37,597 bases of DNA from Hyphomicrobiales bacterium (GTDB lineage Bacteria; Pseudomonadota; Alphaproteobacteria; Rhizobiales; Xanthobacteraceae): contig WHTP01000053.1 in assembly GCA_009377695.1 (NCBI GenBank), positions 1-37,597 of the forward strand, in the 5' to 3' direction. Position 1 is the first letter of the stretch. Every line of letters starts with the position of its first letter. The notes under the pieces are model-generated. The model was not told the origin of the DNA. It saw nothing but the letters and a program-made list of their open reading frames with translations, and searched no databases. This document shows positions 23,875 to 32,197 of this stretch, piece after piece. A program made the position numbers and the translations under genes.

Positions 23875-25377
23875 TTAATAGTCGCTCACGCGCTCCGGCA
23901 CCTGCTGGTCGAGCGCGAGGTTGTCGAAGCGTGTGACCGCCGCCTCGAAGTGCACGTTCACAGTGCCGGTCGGACCGTGGCGCTGTTTGCCGATGATGAT
24001 TTCGGCCTTGGCGTGCACCGCCGCCATGTCGGTCTGCCACTTGAGATGCTCTTCGCTGCCCGGGCGCGGCTCCTTGTTGCTGAGGTAGTATTCCTCGCGG
24101 AACACGAACATCACCACGTCGGCGTCCTGCTCGATCGAGCCGGATTCTCGCAGGTCGGAGAGTTGCGGGCGCTTGTCGTCGCGGTTCTCGACCTGCCGCG
24201 ACAACTGCGACAAGGCGATGATCGGCACGTTGAGCTCTTTGGCCAATGCCTTGAGGTTGGTGGTGATCTCGGTCACCTCCTGCACGCGATTGTCCTGGGA
24301 GCGGCGCGAAGACCCTTGCAGGAGCTGGATATAGTCGATGACCAGAAGATCCATGCCCTTCTGGCGCTTCAGGCGCCGGGCGCGGGCCGCAAGCTGCGCG
24401 ACTGTCAAACCGCCGGTCTCGTCGATGTAGAGCGGCAGGTGCTGCAGCTCGACCGCAACGTCCTTGATCTTCTCGAAATCGCGCTCGTTGATGCCGCCGC
24501 GGCGGATCGTGCTCGACGGAATGCCGCTCTGCTCGGCGATGATACGGGTGGCGAGCTGCTCGGCCGACATTTCGAGCGAGAAGAACGCGACGACGCCGCC
24601 ATTGACGGTGGTGATATGGCCGTCCGCCTGGACCTCGCCGCGCCAGGCGCGCGCGACGTTGTAGGCGATATTGGTGGCGAGCGCGGTCTTGCCCATGCCC
24701 GGACGGCCGGCAACGATGATGAGATCGGACGACTGTAGTCCGCCCATCTTGCTATCCAGGTCCCTGAGACCCGATGCCAGGCCGGAGAGCTTTCCGTCGC
24801 GCTGATAGGCGCGCGCCGCCATGTCGATCGCGGTGGTCAGCGCCGCGTCGAATTTCTGGAAGCCGCCGCCGTAACGGCCGACTTCGGCGAGGTCGTACAG
24901 CCGCCGTTCGGCCTCTTCGATCTGGTCGCGCGGCGCAAAGTCGACCGGCGCATCGAACGCCTCGTTGACCATGTCCTCGCCGATCGTGATCAACTGGCGC
25001 CGGACCGCGAGATCGTAGACGGTGCGTCCATAATCCGAGGCATTGATGATGGTCGTCGCTTCCGCCGCGAGGCGGGCGAGGTACTGCGAAACCGTCATCC
25101 CGGAGATTTCGACGTCGCCCGGCAGGAACGTCTTGAGGGTCACCGGCGAGGCGAGCTTCCCAGTGCGAATCAGGCTTTGCGCGATCTCGAAGATCTGTTG
25201 GTGGGCAGGCTCGAAAAAATGCTCCGGCTTGAGAAAGTCGGAGACGCGGTAAAGAGCTTCGTTATTGACGAGAATTGCGCCCAGCAGCGATTGCTCCGCC
25301 TCGATATTGTGCGGAGCGACACGATACGGCGCGGCAGGTTCCTCCACCCGCTTGCGAGCAGTTGATTCGAGAGCCAT
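23875..25377 (-). CDS. dnaB: Replicative DNA helicase
   Basis: DnaB is the hexameric helicase that unwinds DNA at the fork. The 500-residue product shows the N-terminal DnaB domain beginning PHNIEAEQSLLGAILVNN, the linker, and the RecA-like ATPase with Walker A GRPGMGKTALATN, SLEMSAEQLATR, the Walker B region DLLVIDYIQLLQG and the LSQLSRQVENRDDKRPQLSDLRESGSIEQDAD motif. I chose ATG 25377 (MALESTARKR); a frame is open 17 residues upstream but lacks family sequence. In related genomes it follows rplI; here about 6 kb lies between them. Confidence 0.97.
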   Translation of the reverse strand: MALESTARKRVEEPAAPYRVAPHNIEAEQSLLGAILVNNEALYRVSDFLKPEHFFEPAHQQIFEIAQSLIRTGKLASPVTLKTFLPGDVEISGMTVSQYLARLAAEATTIINASDYGRTVYDLAVRRQLITIGEDMVNEAFDAPVDFAPRDQIEEAERRLYDLAEVGRYGGGFQKFDAALTTAIDMAARAYQRDGKLSGLASGLRDLDSKMGGLQSSDLIIVAGRPGMGKTALATNIAYNVARAWRGEVQADGHITTVNGGVVAFFSLEMSAEQLATRIIAEQSGIPSSTIRRGGINERDFEKIKDVAVELQHLPLYIDETGGLTVAQLAARARRLKRQKGMDLLVIDYIQLLQGSSRRSQDNRVQEVTEITTNLKALAKELNVPIIALSQLSRQVENRDDKRPQLSDLRESGSIEQDADVVMFVFREEYYLSNKEPRPGSEEHLKWQTDMAAVHAKAEIIIGKQRHGPTGTVNVHFEAAVTRFDNLALDQQVPERVSDY

Positions 25378-25591
25378 GGACTTCCAGTGATTGAGTTTTT
25401 CGACGACTTCGTGGCACGGCACCACCACCTACGCTTACGACCGACCGTTCGCGGGCATTAGCGCAGGGGCGCCGCCATAAGGGAAGCGAGGACTAACATT
25501 TCCCCCCGCAATCAACGCTGCAATATGAGCACGCAGATGCCGCTTGACGTGGCTCGCCGATGGGGCAGGGGGAATCAGTGGCGTGTCCGAA

Positions 25592-26863
25592 CTACTCGGC
25601 AGCCGCCGCGATCTTCAAATTCGACCGCTGTTCGTCCTTATCCCGGTACATGTAGCTGCGGGTCAGCGGAACGCTGTCGATGCTCTTGCTCAGCTGGATC
25701 TGGAATACCACGAGCCCGTAATACCTGAAGGATGCCTCGAAGCCGGCCAGGTAGTATTCCCACATCCGGATGAATCGCTCGGCGTTGCCAAACCGCGCGC
25801 TCAATGCGGCGTCTTCTTTAAACAGCCTGACGACCTCCTGGCGATTGGCGAGGAAGTTGGTCCGCCAAGCGCGCAGCGTCTCGGCATAATGAATGCGAAG
25901 AACCTCGATATCGCTGATGATGAGGCCCGATCGCTCGATGGACGGCGCGATTTCGGACAGGGCAGGGGTGTAGCCGCCGGGAAAGACGTAGCGCCACACC
26001 CAGGCGTTGGTATCGGAAGGACCGCTCCAGCGTCCGATCGTATGCAGCATCATGACGCCGTCATCGGTCAGCAGGTCATGGCATTTTTTGAAGAACGTGT
26101 CGTAGTGCCGCTTGCCGACATGCTCGAACATTCCGACCGATACGATGCGGTCGAATTGCTCCGAAAGCAGCCGATAGTCCTGGATACGGAATTCGCACGG
26201 TAGTCCTTCCGCCTCGGCGCGGTGTCGCGCGATCTTGACCTGTTCCTCGGACAGATTGATGCCGACGACCGAAACGTTGGAGCTGCGTGCGAGGTGCAGC
26301 CCAAGCCCGCCCCAGCCGCTTCCGATATCGAGAACCTTTTGCTTCGGCTTCAGTAGCAATTTCGAAGCGATATGCTTTTTCTTTGCAAATTGGGCTTCTT
26401 CCAAGGAAGCGTTCTCGTGTTCGAAGTAGGCGCAGGAATATTGCAGGTCCGAATCCAGGAACAGCCGGTAGATGCGATAGTCGATGTTATAATGGTGACG
26501 CGCATTGCGGCGCGAGCGCCAGAGATTGTTGTCGAGAAAGGTCCGCCGGAATGCCGAGCGCACATTTGCCAGCAGGCGCCGCCAGACAGACGGTTGAGCG
26601 CGGCTGATGTTCTTGACGATCAAATCAAGGAAGTCTGCGAGGGATCCTTGTTCGACAACGATGCCGCCATTCATATAGGCCTCACCGAGACGCAGCTCGG
26701 GGTCGATAATGACGGCCAGTTGCCAAGCGCCGGACGTGAAGCGAACCGCGACCGGCGTGCCTGTCCGATCGCCAAAGGCAAAAGCTGTCCCGTGCGCGGT
26801 CGTGACTCGAAGATCCCCCGCGCGGATCAACCGGCTCAACGTCACTCGAAGCAACCGATCCAT
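25592..26863 (-). CDS. cfa: Cyclopropane-fatty-acyl-phospholipid synthase family methyltransferase
   Basis: Enzymes of this family transfer methylene or methyl groups from S-adenosylmethionine to double bonds of membrane phospholipid acyl chains. The 423 residues contain the N-terminal lipid-binding part (GEAYMNGGIVVEQGSLADFLDLI), HYNIDYRIYRLFLDSDLQYSCAYFE typical of CFA synthases, the SAM motif VLDIGSGWGGLGLHLA, VVGINLSEEQVK, and SVGMFEHVGKRHYDTFF with the active-site Glu/His region. ATG 26863 has a GGAGG ribosome binding site. It lies between dnaB and the cargo genes, separated from dnaB by 214 bp, and is probably monocistronic. Confidence 0.92.
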   Translation of the reverse strand: MDRLLRVTLSRLIRAGDLRVTTAHGTAFAFGDRTGTPVAVRFTSGAWQLAVIIDPELRLGEAYMNGGIVVEQGSLADFLDLIVKNISRAQPSVWRRLLANVRSAFRRTFLDNNLWRSRRNARHHYNIDYRIYRLFLDSDLQYSCAYFEHENASLEEAQFAKKKHIASKLLLKPKQKVLDIGSGWGGLGLHLARSSNVSVVGINLSEEQVKIARHRAEAEGLPCEFRIQDYRLLSEQFDRIVSVGMFEHVGKRHYDTFFKKCHDLLTDDGVMMLHTIGRWSGPSDTNAWVWRYVFPGGYTPALSEIAPSIERSGLIISDIEVLRIHYAETLRAWRTNFLANRQEVVRLFKEDAALSARFGNAERFIRMWEYYLAGFEASFRYYGLVVFQIQLSKSIDSVPLTRSYMYRDKDEQRSNLKIAAAAE

Positions 26864-27127
26864 CGGCCGCCTCCTTCAAACCTGTCGCGCCTATGCGTGC
26901 ACACCGCCCGCCATGCCCGCGACACATTTGGCGTCCACCCGCAACATCAACGAGAAAAACACGGCCCCGCCCCCGGGGCTGGTAACCCGCCGGGACCCGA
27001 ACATTAGAACAAAGTCAGCGGGCGACGGCAATGCGGGGGTTCCTCAGTTGCCTGGTTACAAAATGCGCGGCAAGCTAAAGGTTCCGGTCGGGCGGCCGTT
27101 ATTTAGAGCAGAGGTCAGGGTTCAGCA

Positions 27128-27640
27128 GTGGGATTCGGGCTGACGTCCACCGGTAACGGGAAGGTGACCGCGTCGACGGTGCGCTGGGCGGCACCTTGGG
27201 TCGTGGGGGTGCTGGCCGTCCTGGTGGCGAGTTCGGCGTTGCCGCAGGGCAATATCGATGCCGGGAAGTCGCCGGCGCAGATGTTCGCCGACACCTGCTC
27301 CAATTGCCACCGCCGTCCTCAGGAGCTCAAGCGGGCGAGCGCGGGCTTCCTGCGCCAGCACTACACGCCGGGCGCCCAAGAAGCGGCGGCAATGGCGAAC
27401 TATCTCGCGAGCATCCCGGCAAGCCCGCGTGCCCAGGATCGTCGTCCCAAGGCGCAGGACAGGGAAAGGGCCAAGGTTCAGCAGCAGGCGCAGGAGCGTC
27501 CCAAGACCCAGCCGGTGGCCAACAAGGGGAAGCGGCCGGAACTCGCCAAATCGCCGACCTCCGAACCTTCTGCGGAGGTATCGCAGGAGGTGCGCGTGGA
27601 AACGGCACCGGTCCTGAAGCTTGAGCCGTTCGAAGAGTAG
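27128..27640 (+). CDS. Small secreted c-type cytochrome-like protein
   Basis: This 170-residue protein has an N-terminal signal or anchor segment (WAAPWVVGVLAVLVASSALPQG, about residues 20-41) and one haem-binding motif CSNCH at residues 57-61 in the sequence MFADTCSNCHRRPQEL, with FLRQHYTPGAQEAAAMANYLASIP after it, resembling the short haem domain of class I cytochromes c. The remaining 80 residues are low-complexity, charged and rich in Gln, Pro and Lys. The start is GTG 27128 with CAGGG about eight bases upstream. Haem attachment and electron transfer are inferred from the motif. A long minus-strand frame over this gene is a shadow. Confidence 0.7.
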   Translation: MGFGLTSTGNGKVTASTVRWAAPWVVGVLAVLVASSALPQGNIDAGKSPAQMFADTCSNCHRRPQELKRASAGFLRQHYTPGAQEAAAMANYLASIPASPRAQDRRPKAQDRERAKVQQQAQERPKTQPVANKGKRPELAKSPTSEPSAEVSQEVRVETAPVLKLEPFEE

Positions 27641-27649
27641 AGCGTGTGC

Positions 27650-27860
27650 TCGTACTCGGGCTTTTTGAGCCAGCTCGCTCATAGCTGGTTCTGCCGTCTC
27701 GATCTCGACAAGGTGCCTGACCACTCGGCGTTCTCGGTCAATCGCCACGGTCGCTTCCCCGGCAGCGGTCTCCTGCGCTACGAGGTCGACGCGGTGGCGC
27801 GGGTCCGCGGGCATGGTCAAAGGCAAGGCTGCGCCGCCGATGGAGGCGCCGGCTATTCGG
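27650..27860 (+). mobile_element. Transposase remnant (IS1182-like, DUF772 part)
   Basis: The frame from 27674 to 27778 encodes LAHSWFCRLDLDKVPDHSAF then SVNRHGRF and SGLLR, which matches the conserved N-terminal segment LxxRWFCxLxLxxxVPDHSxFSxNRHGRF of IS1182-family-type transposases. After that a +1 frame change gives GMVKGKA, like the next conserved block. No start, catalytic domain or terminal repeats remain, so this is a decayed fragment about 35-60 codons long. It lies directly after the haem-protein gene and runs into the end of the tetR gene. Confidence 0.7.
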
Positions 27861-28464
27861 CGGCGGCTTGAGGTCTCCGCAGCAGCCCCTCCAGCAACGC
27901 CTTGAAGGCGGGAATAGCCTTCCGAGAGGCCGACGCGGGATCGGGGGCGTTGGCGATCCATAGAGCAGCGTCAGTTGAGGCGCCGGAGATTAGCCGCGCG
28001 GCGATGTCAGCGTCGATATCGTTCCTGACCACTCCATCCGCTTGCAGCTGCTCCACGTTGGCTCGGATTGCTGCGATGCAGCTATTGGCGCTTGGCCAGC
28101 GTGACGGATCGCCCAGCACGGCCGGGCCGTCGCGCAACATGATCCGCTGGATATCCGGCTCCAAGGCCATCTCCACGTACCCGATATTCTCGTGAACGAA
28201 ACCTTCCCACCGCGTAGCCGCAGTGGCGGAGATCGCCTTCAGCCGCTGGGCCATCTCCGAGTCGATCTGGAGAACCACGGCTTCCAGCAGGCCTTTCTTG
28301 TCCCCGAAGTGGTGATAAAGCGCCCCACGCGTCAGGCCGGCCTCGGCCGTGAAATCGTCCATTGAAGCTTCAGAGTAACCCTGTTCACCAAAGGCTTTGC
28401 GAGCTGCAGCGATCAGCTTGGTGCGGGTTTCGGCGATCATCTCAGGGCGCGATCTTCGCGACAT
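27853..28464 (-). CDS. TetR family transcriptional repressor
   Basis: This 203-residue regulator has the TetR N-terminal helix-turn-helix: RTKLIAAARKAFGEQGYSEASMDDFTAEAGLTRGALYHHFGDKKGLLEAVV. The C-terminal ligand-binding domain contains RWEGFVHENIGYVEMALEPDIQRIML. ATG 28464 begins MSRRSRPEM. It diverges from the MFS gene at 28593, and two identical-type operators lie between them, so it almost certainly represses that transporter and itself, with release by a transported compound. Its last bases overlap the transposase remnant, suggesting insertion next to its 3' end. Confidence 0.93.
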   Translation of the reverse strand: MSRRSRPEMIAETRTKLIAAARKAFGEQGYSEASMDDFTAEAGLTRGALYHHFGDKKGLLEAVVLQIDSEMAQRLKAISATAATRWEGFVHENIGYVEMALEPDIQRIMLRDGPAVLGDPSRWPSANSCIAAIRANVEQLQADGVVRNDIDADIAARLISGASTDAALWIANAPDPASASRKAIPAFKALLEGLLRRPQAAAE

Positions 28465-28500
28465 CCGACGCTCCCAGCAAAAAAAGTGGGTAGAGGCCAG

Positions 28501-28550
28501 TTGACATACGTGACGTATGTAATTAACTCGCAGACATACGAGGCGTATGT
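28501..28550. promoter_or_regulatory. Twin operators between tetR and the MFS gene
   Basis: Two copies of ACATACG-N3-CGTATGT occur at 28504-28520 and 28534-28550. Each arm is a perfect 7-bp inverted repeat, and the centres are 30 bp apart, about three helical turns, so two repressor dimers would bind one face of the DNA. A TTGACA box at 28501-28506 overlaps the first operator and could be the -35 of the MFS promoter; a matching -10 is weak. Confidence 0.8.
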
Positions 28551-28592
28551 ATGCCTGCGGGACATGCGCCGCAACCGTCGAAAAGGTCAGCT

Positions 28593-29810
28593 ATGTCCAA
28601 CCTCTATCGCGAAATCTTCCGCGCGCCCGGAACCAAGGGGTTCGCCGCTGCTGGCTTCGTGGCTCGCCTTCCGATTGCCATGGCGCCGATCGGCATCGTG
28701 ACGATGCTGTCCCAGACCCGCGGCGAATACTGGCTCGCTGGAGCAGTCGCCGCCGCCTTCACGCTCACCAACGCCTTCGCCGCGCCGCAGATCTCGCGCC
28801 TCGTCGACCGCTTCGGTCAGAGCCAGCTCCTGACACCGACAGCGGCGGTGTCCGTCCTGGCCTTTGGAGCCTTGATGCTCGCTACCCGCCTGGACTGGCC
28901 AGCCTGGACCCTGTTCGCGTCCGCGTTGCTCGCGGCGGCCATGCCCAGCATCCCGGCCATGGTGCGGGCGCGTTGGACCGAGATCTTCCGCGACCGTCCG
29001 GAGCTGAACACCGCCTTCGCTTTCGAATCGGTCGCCGACGAACTGGTCTACATAGCCGGAGCCTCTCTCTCGGTCGGCCTGAGCGTGGCCGTGTTCCCCG
29101 AAGCCGGGCTTCTGGCGTCCACCGTCTTGTTGGCTGCCGGGATGGCCGCTTTCGTACTCCAGCGCGGCACCGAGCCGATGGCTCGAACTGCCCAAACGGG
29201 CGCGCGCAGGTCCGCCATCGCCCTGCGGCCCGTCCAGCTCGTCACCGCTGCCCTGGTCTTCGTCGGCGCGATCTTCGCCACCGCCGAGATCAGCACCGTC
29301 GCCCTGACCAGAGAGCTCGGCCAACCGGACGCCGCCAGCCTGGTGATCGGCGTGTACGCGATCGGCTCCTTTGTCGTCGGTTTGATTCTCGGGGCGTTGA
29401 ACCTGAAGGCTCCTCTGCAGCGCCAGCTGCTGGCGGCGCTCAGCGTCGTCCTGCTGACCACCCTGCCGCTGCTGCTGGTCGGCAGCGTGCCGGGGCTGGC
29501 CGGCGCGATCTTCCTGAGCGGCGTGGCGATCTCGCCAACCTTCATCACTGCTTTTGGTCTGATCGAGCGGCGCGTGCCGCCCGAGGTTCTGACTGAGGGC
29601 GTGACCTGGGTGATGACGGGTATCGGTATCGGCATGGCCCTGGGCGCCTTCGTGTCCGGCTTGGTAGTCGACACCTTCGGTCCGCGGAGCGGCTTCTGGG
29701 TGTCGGTGACCGCAGCGAGTTTGGCCCTACTGACCGTCGCATTGGGTCAACGCAACCTGGGCGAAGCTCGGACCGACGCCATGGGGGCCAGGCGTGTCCC
29801 GGCAGAGTGA
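28593..29810 (+). CDS. MFS efflux transporter
   Basis: This 405-residue major facilitator protein has about twelve membrane segments. It starts MSNLYREIFRAPGTKGF and has the LVDRFGQSQLL loop, a motif A variant, after the second segment. Control by an adjacent TetR repressor with operators in the promoter suggests export of a toxic small molecule; the substrate is not readable. I chose ATG 28593 (AAAAGG eight bases upstream). An earlier frame start at 28551 would begin inside the operator region. Confidence 0.9.
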   Translation: MSNLYREIFRAPGTKGFAAAGFVARLPIAMAPIGIVTMLSQTRGEYWLAGAVAAAFTLTNAFAAPQISRLVDRFGQSQLLTPTAAVSVLAFGALMLATRLDWPAWTLFASALLAAAMPSIPAMVRARWTEIFRDRPELNTAFAFESVADELVYIAGASLSVGLSVAVFPEAGLLASTVLLAAGMAAFVLQRGTEPMARTAQTGARRSAIALRPVQLVTAALVFVGAIFATAEISTVALTRELGQPDAASLVIGVYAIGSFVVGLILGALNLKAPLQRQLLAALSVVLLTTLPLLLVGSVPGLAGAIFLSGVAISPTFITAFGLIERRVPPEVLTEGVTWVMTGIGIGMALGAFVSGLVVDTFGPRSGFWVSVTAASLALLTVALGQRNLGEARTDAMGARRVPAE

Positions 29811-30053
29811 CGCCAATCGCTCGGCCGTACCCCGGGGGCGGGGGCAAAGCCGACGTGAGCGGCCGTCTCTGTGCGAAGGCTACTCGGCGCCACACTAGCC
29901 GACCTTATCGATGAATTGTGGGCTCTCCCGCCGGGTCATCGTTCCCCAACGGGAGCGGTGACAAAACGACAAGCAAAAGCAATCTAAGAATGCTGCCCGC
30001 CTCATCGCCGATTTTATCAACGCTGTCGGCCACTTCCGGACATCCCGACAAAG

Positions 30054-31103
30054 CTATTTCGCCTTCTTCGGCTTGATCTTGAGCGTCTTCTTGACGAGGT
30101 CGACCACCTGCTGCGGCGTATCCAGGATTGCCTCGACGGTCCTTTCCATGTCCTCGCCCGAGACCGGATCGATATCGAGCTTCCAGGTCTTGGCCTGCGC
30201 AAGGATTTCCGGATCTTTCATGCCCTTCTCGAAGGCAGCGCGGATCGCCTTGGCGCGGTCGGGAGGAATGCCGGGCGTGCCAACCAGTGAGCGGCCAAGC
30301 TGGGCAGCTGCACCGATCAGCATGAAAGCCTTCTTGTGATCGGGATTGGTGGTCAGATCCTGCACCAGCGGCACGTCCTCGAAGCCCTTCACCCGCTTCG
30401 CCCCGATCTGCACCAGGTGAGCGATCTTATTATCCTTCACCCAGTGCGGCTGGGTGATCGCCCAGCTGACGATGGTGCCGCCGCGACCATGGATCTCGCC
30501 GCGCTCCATCGCGATGTTCTCCTCGCTCACGCTCTTGAAGCCCAGGATGATCTTGAACTTGGTCCCGAGCAGCGCGTTCATTAGGGCAGGCAGCTGATAC
30601 TGGTAGGAGCCGGCGCCGGTAGAGCCGAGCACCACCTCCTTCTTCATCGCGTCCTGGATGGTTAGTGCCGGCGATGTCTCGCGCCACACGGTGAGCGAGG
30701 AGTTGAGCGGCACAAACTGGCCGACCATCAGGAACTTCCGGAGGTCGTACTGGTCGCCGGTCACGCCCAGCACTTGGTTCTGCGGTGAGCTGGCGTGCAT
30801 GGAGAGCAAAACCGTGCCGTCCTTGGCCGCGACCTTGTCGAGATAGGCAGCCGCCACTGCACCGCCTGCGCCGGTCATCAGTTGGGTAATGACCGTCGGG
30901 TTGCCCGGAAGGTGCTTCTCCATGATCTTGGCGCCGAGCCGTCCATAGAAGTCGTAGGTGCCGCCAGGCCCGACCGGCACGATCACGCTCACCGTCTTGC
31001 CCTTGTAAAACTCGGCCACGGGGTCGGCCTGGGCGACATCGGAGCGGGGCACAAGTGCGAGCACAGCGGCAAGACATGCCGATCTCAGGGCGATGGACGT
31101 CAT
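30054..31103 (-). CDS. Bug-type (tripartite tricarboxylate transport) substrate-binding protein
   Basis: This 349-residue periplasmic protein has a signal peptide (MTSIALRSACLAAVLALVPR...AQA), then VAEFYKGKTVSVIVPVGPGGTYDFYGRLGAKIMEKHLPGNPTVITQ, the standard Bug/TctC start including the PGGxxD-like ligand loop. GAGGAVAAAYLDKVAAKDG and LGSTGAGSYQYQLPALMNALLG are family-typical. It ends with a basic tail KIKPKKAK. ATG 31103 has a GGAGG ribosome binding site; the frame runs further upstream without coding character. No tctA or tctB membrane genes are present, so it is an orphan, as is common for this family. The ligand is unknown. Confidence 0.92.
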   Translation of the reverse strand: MTSIALRSACLAAVLALVPRSDVAQADPVAEFYKGKTVSVIVPVGPGGTYDFYGRLGAKIMEKHLPGNPTVITQLMTGAGGAVAAAYLDKVAAKDGTVLLSMHASSPQNQVLGVTGDQYDLRKFLMVGQFVPLNSSLTVWRETSPALTIQDAMKKEVVLGSTGAGSYQYQLPALMNALLGTKFKIILGFKSVSEENIAMERGEIHGRGGTIVSWAITQPHWVKDNKIAHLVQIGAKRVKGFEDVPLVQDLTTNPDHKKAFMLIGAAAQLGRSLVGTPGIPPDRAKAIRAAFEKGMKDPEILAQAKTWKLDIDPVSGEDMERTVEAILDTPQQVVDLVKKTLKIKPKKAK

Positions 31104-31322
31104 GTTGCCTCCGTTGTCAGTGGCTGCTGGCCGATGGTGTAGCGGCAGTGGGAGCCGGAGCGGGTTGGCCCCGCTCTCCTTGTCCGCAGCAAGTTTCGCG
31201 GGCTTGGGGGCCGAGTGCAATGAGGCGAATGGGCTCACCGCAGCACGATCAAGCCGGCGGAGCTGGTGAGAGCCGTGGACTTCCGCCGGTCGGCAGTGTT
31301 CCGACGTTCGCCATGCCTGGCC

Positions 31323-31442
31323 GTCCGACCAAGAGCGAACTTCTGAACCAAAGCTACACTAGAATCAATGAGTTGCTAGAGATTCCGAAGTTCGTATAGG
31401 AGCCCGCTGCGAAATGGCACGGACTTCGGAATCGGGGACCTA
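31323..31442. repeat. Decayed B-A composite palindrome, copy 3
   Basis: GTCCGAC at 31323 and ACTTCTGAACCAAAGCTACACTAG to 31362 match the loop end and right arm of element B; the left arm is gone. The 13-bp linker (31363-31375, AATCAATGAGTTG) matches the copy 2 linker orientation. Element A follows at 31376-31442 with both arms recognisable (GATTCCGAAGTTCGTA and GGACTTCGGAATC) but mutated ends. A further A half-arm starts at 31439 (CTAGTGTCCCTTTGAATCCG), which indicates a nested or repeated insertion. Confidence 0.75.
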
Positions 31443-31473
31443 GTGTCCCTTTGAATCCGAAGTTCGCAAGCTG

Positions 31474-31532
31474 CTAGTGGAGTTTTGGATTTGACATTCG
31501 CTTTGGGAGTCTGCGGTCATCCACTCCACTAG
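31474..31532. repeat. CTAG-ended palindrome, element C, at the rplI end
   Basis: This 59-bp element begins CTAGTGGAGT and ends ACTCCACTAG, with GGAT/ATCC continuing the pairing after a 3-nt insertion. Its inner part contains CATTCGC, similar to the A/B loop core. It ends one base before the rplI stop codon on the opposite side, so an rplI transcript would run straight into the hairpin; it may serve as terminator or 3' stabiliser. Confidence 0.65.
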
Positions 31533-31533
31533 C

Positions 31534-32148
31534 CTACTTGGTCTCGTCGGCGGGCGTGGCGGCCTCCTCGGATTCGTCGCGCGCCTCGGACGCTTCCGGC
31601 TCAAAGAACGACTCGGCGTTCGCGAGCGCCTCGGCCGCCGCTTCCTGCTCCTCGGTCCGCGCAACGGTGATGTCTTCGCCGCGCTGGAGGCGGGCAGCTT
31701 CGTCCGCGTTGCGGGCGACGCCGATATTGACCGTGACCTCGACCTCCGGGTGCAGGGCGATCGGGATCTTGTGCATTCCGATGCTCTTGATCGGCGTATG
31801 CAGCGCGACCTGATTGCGATCGAGGTTGAAGCCCTTCTCGGTCACCAGCACGGCGATATCGCGCGGCGACACGGAGCCGTAGAGCTGTCCGCCTTCGGCC
31901 GCCTGGCGCAGCACGGTGAAGGTCTGGCCGTCGAGCTTCTTGGCAATCTTCTCGGCTTCGCCGCGGTTCTCGAGATTGCGCGCCTCGAGCTCGGCTTTCA
32001 TCGTCTCGAAGCGCGTGCGGTTGTCCTTGGTGGCGCGCAGCGCCTTGCCCTTCGGAAGCAGAAAATTGCGAGCGAATCCGTCCTTGACGCGAACAACGTC
32101 GCCCATTTGTCCGAGTTTGCTGATACGTTCGAGCAGGATGACTTCCAT
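31534..32148 (-). CDS. rplI: 50S ribosomal protein L9
   Basis: L9 binds 23S rRNA near the base of the L1 stalk and affects translational fidelity. The 204 residues include the N-terminal RNA-binding lobe [36 protein letters not shown], a long charged central helix (around residues 40-75), and the C-terminal lobe ([32 protein letters not shown]). An acidic tail of about 45 residues ([15 protein letters not shown]...) extends beyond the E. coli protein (149), as usual in Hyphomicrobiales. It is the last gene of the rpsF-rpsR-DUF2232-rplI series. Its usual neighbour dnaB is 6 kb away. Confidence 0.97.
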   Translation of the reverse strand: MEVILLERISKLGQMGDVVRVKDGFARNFLLPKGKALRATKDNRTRFETMKAELEARNLENRGEAEKIAKKLDGQTFTVLRQAAEGGQLYGSVSPRDIAVLVTEKGFNLDRNQVALHTPIKSIGMHKIPIALHPEVEVTVNIGVARNADEAARLQRGEDITVARTEEQEAAAEALANAESFFEPEASEARDESEEAATPADETK

Positions 32149-32197
32149 TGGTCTTCTCCTTCAATCGTTGAAGCGGTGTGATCAGGTTTTCTTGTGA

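Noticed and set aside
27122-27961. 279-codon minus-strand open frame
   Set aside because: It is antisense to the haem-motif protein and the transposase remnant, and its composition is shadow-like.
29889-29898. Possible B-element end (GCCACACTAG) after the MFS gene
   Set aside because: Only ten bases match, and its orientation does not supply the missing left arm of the copy at 31323.
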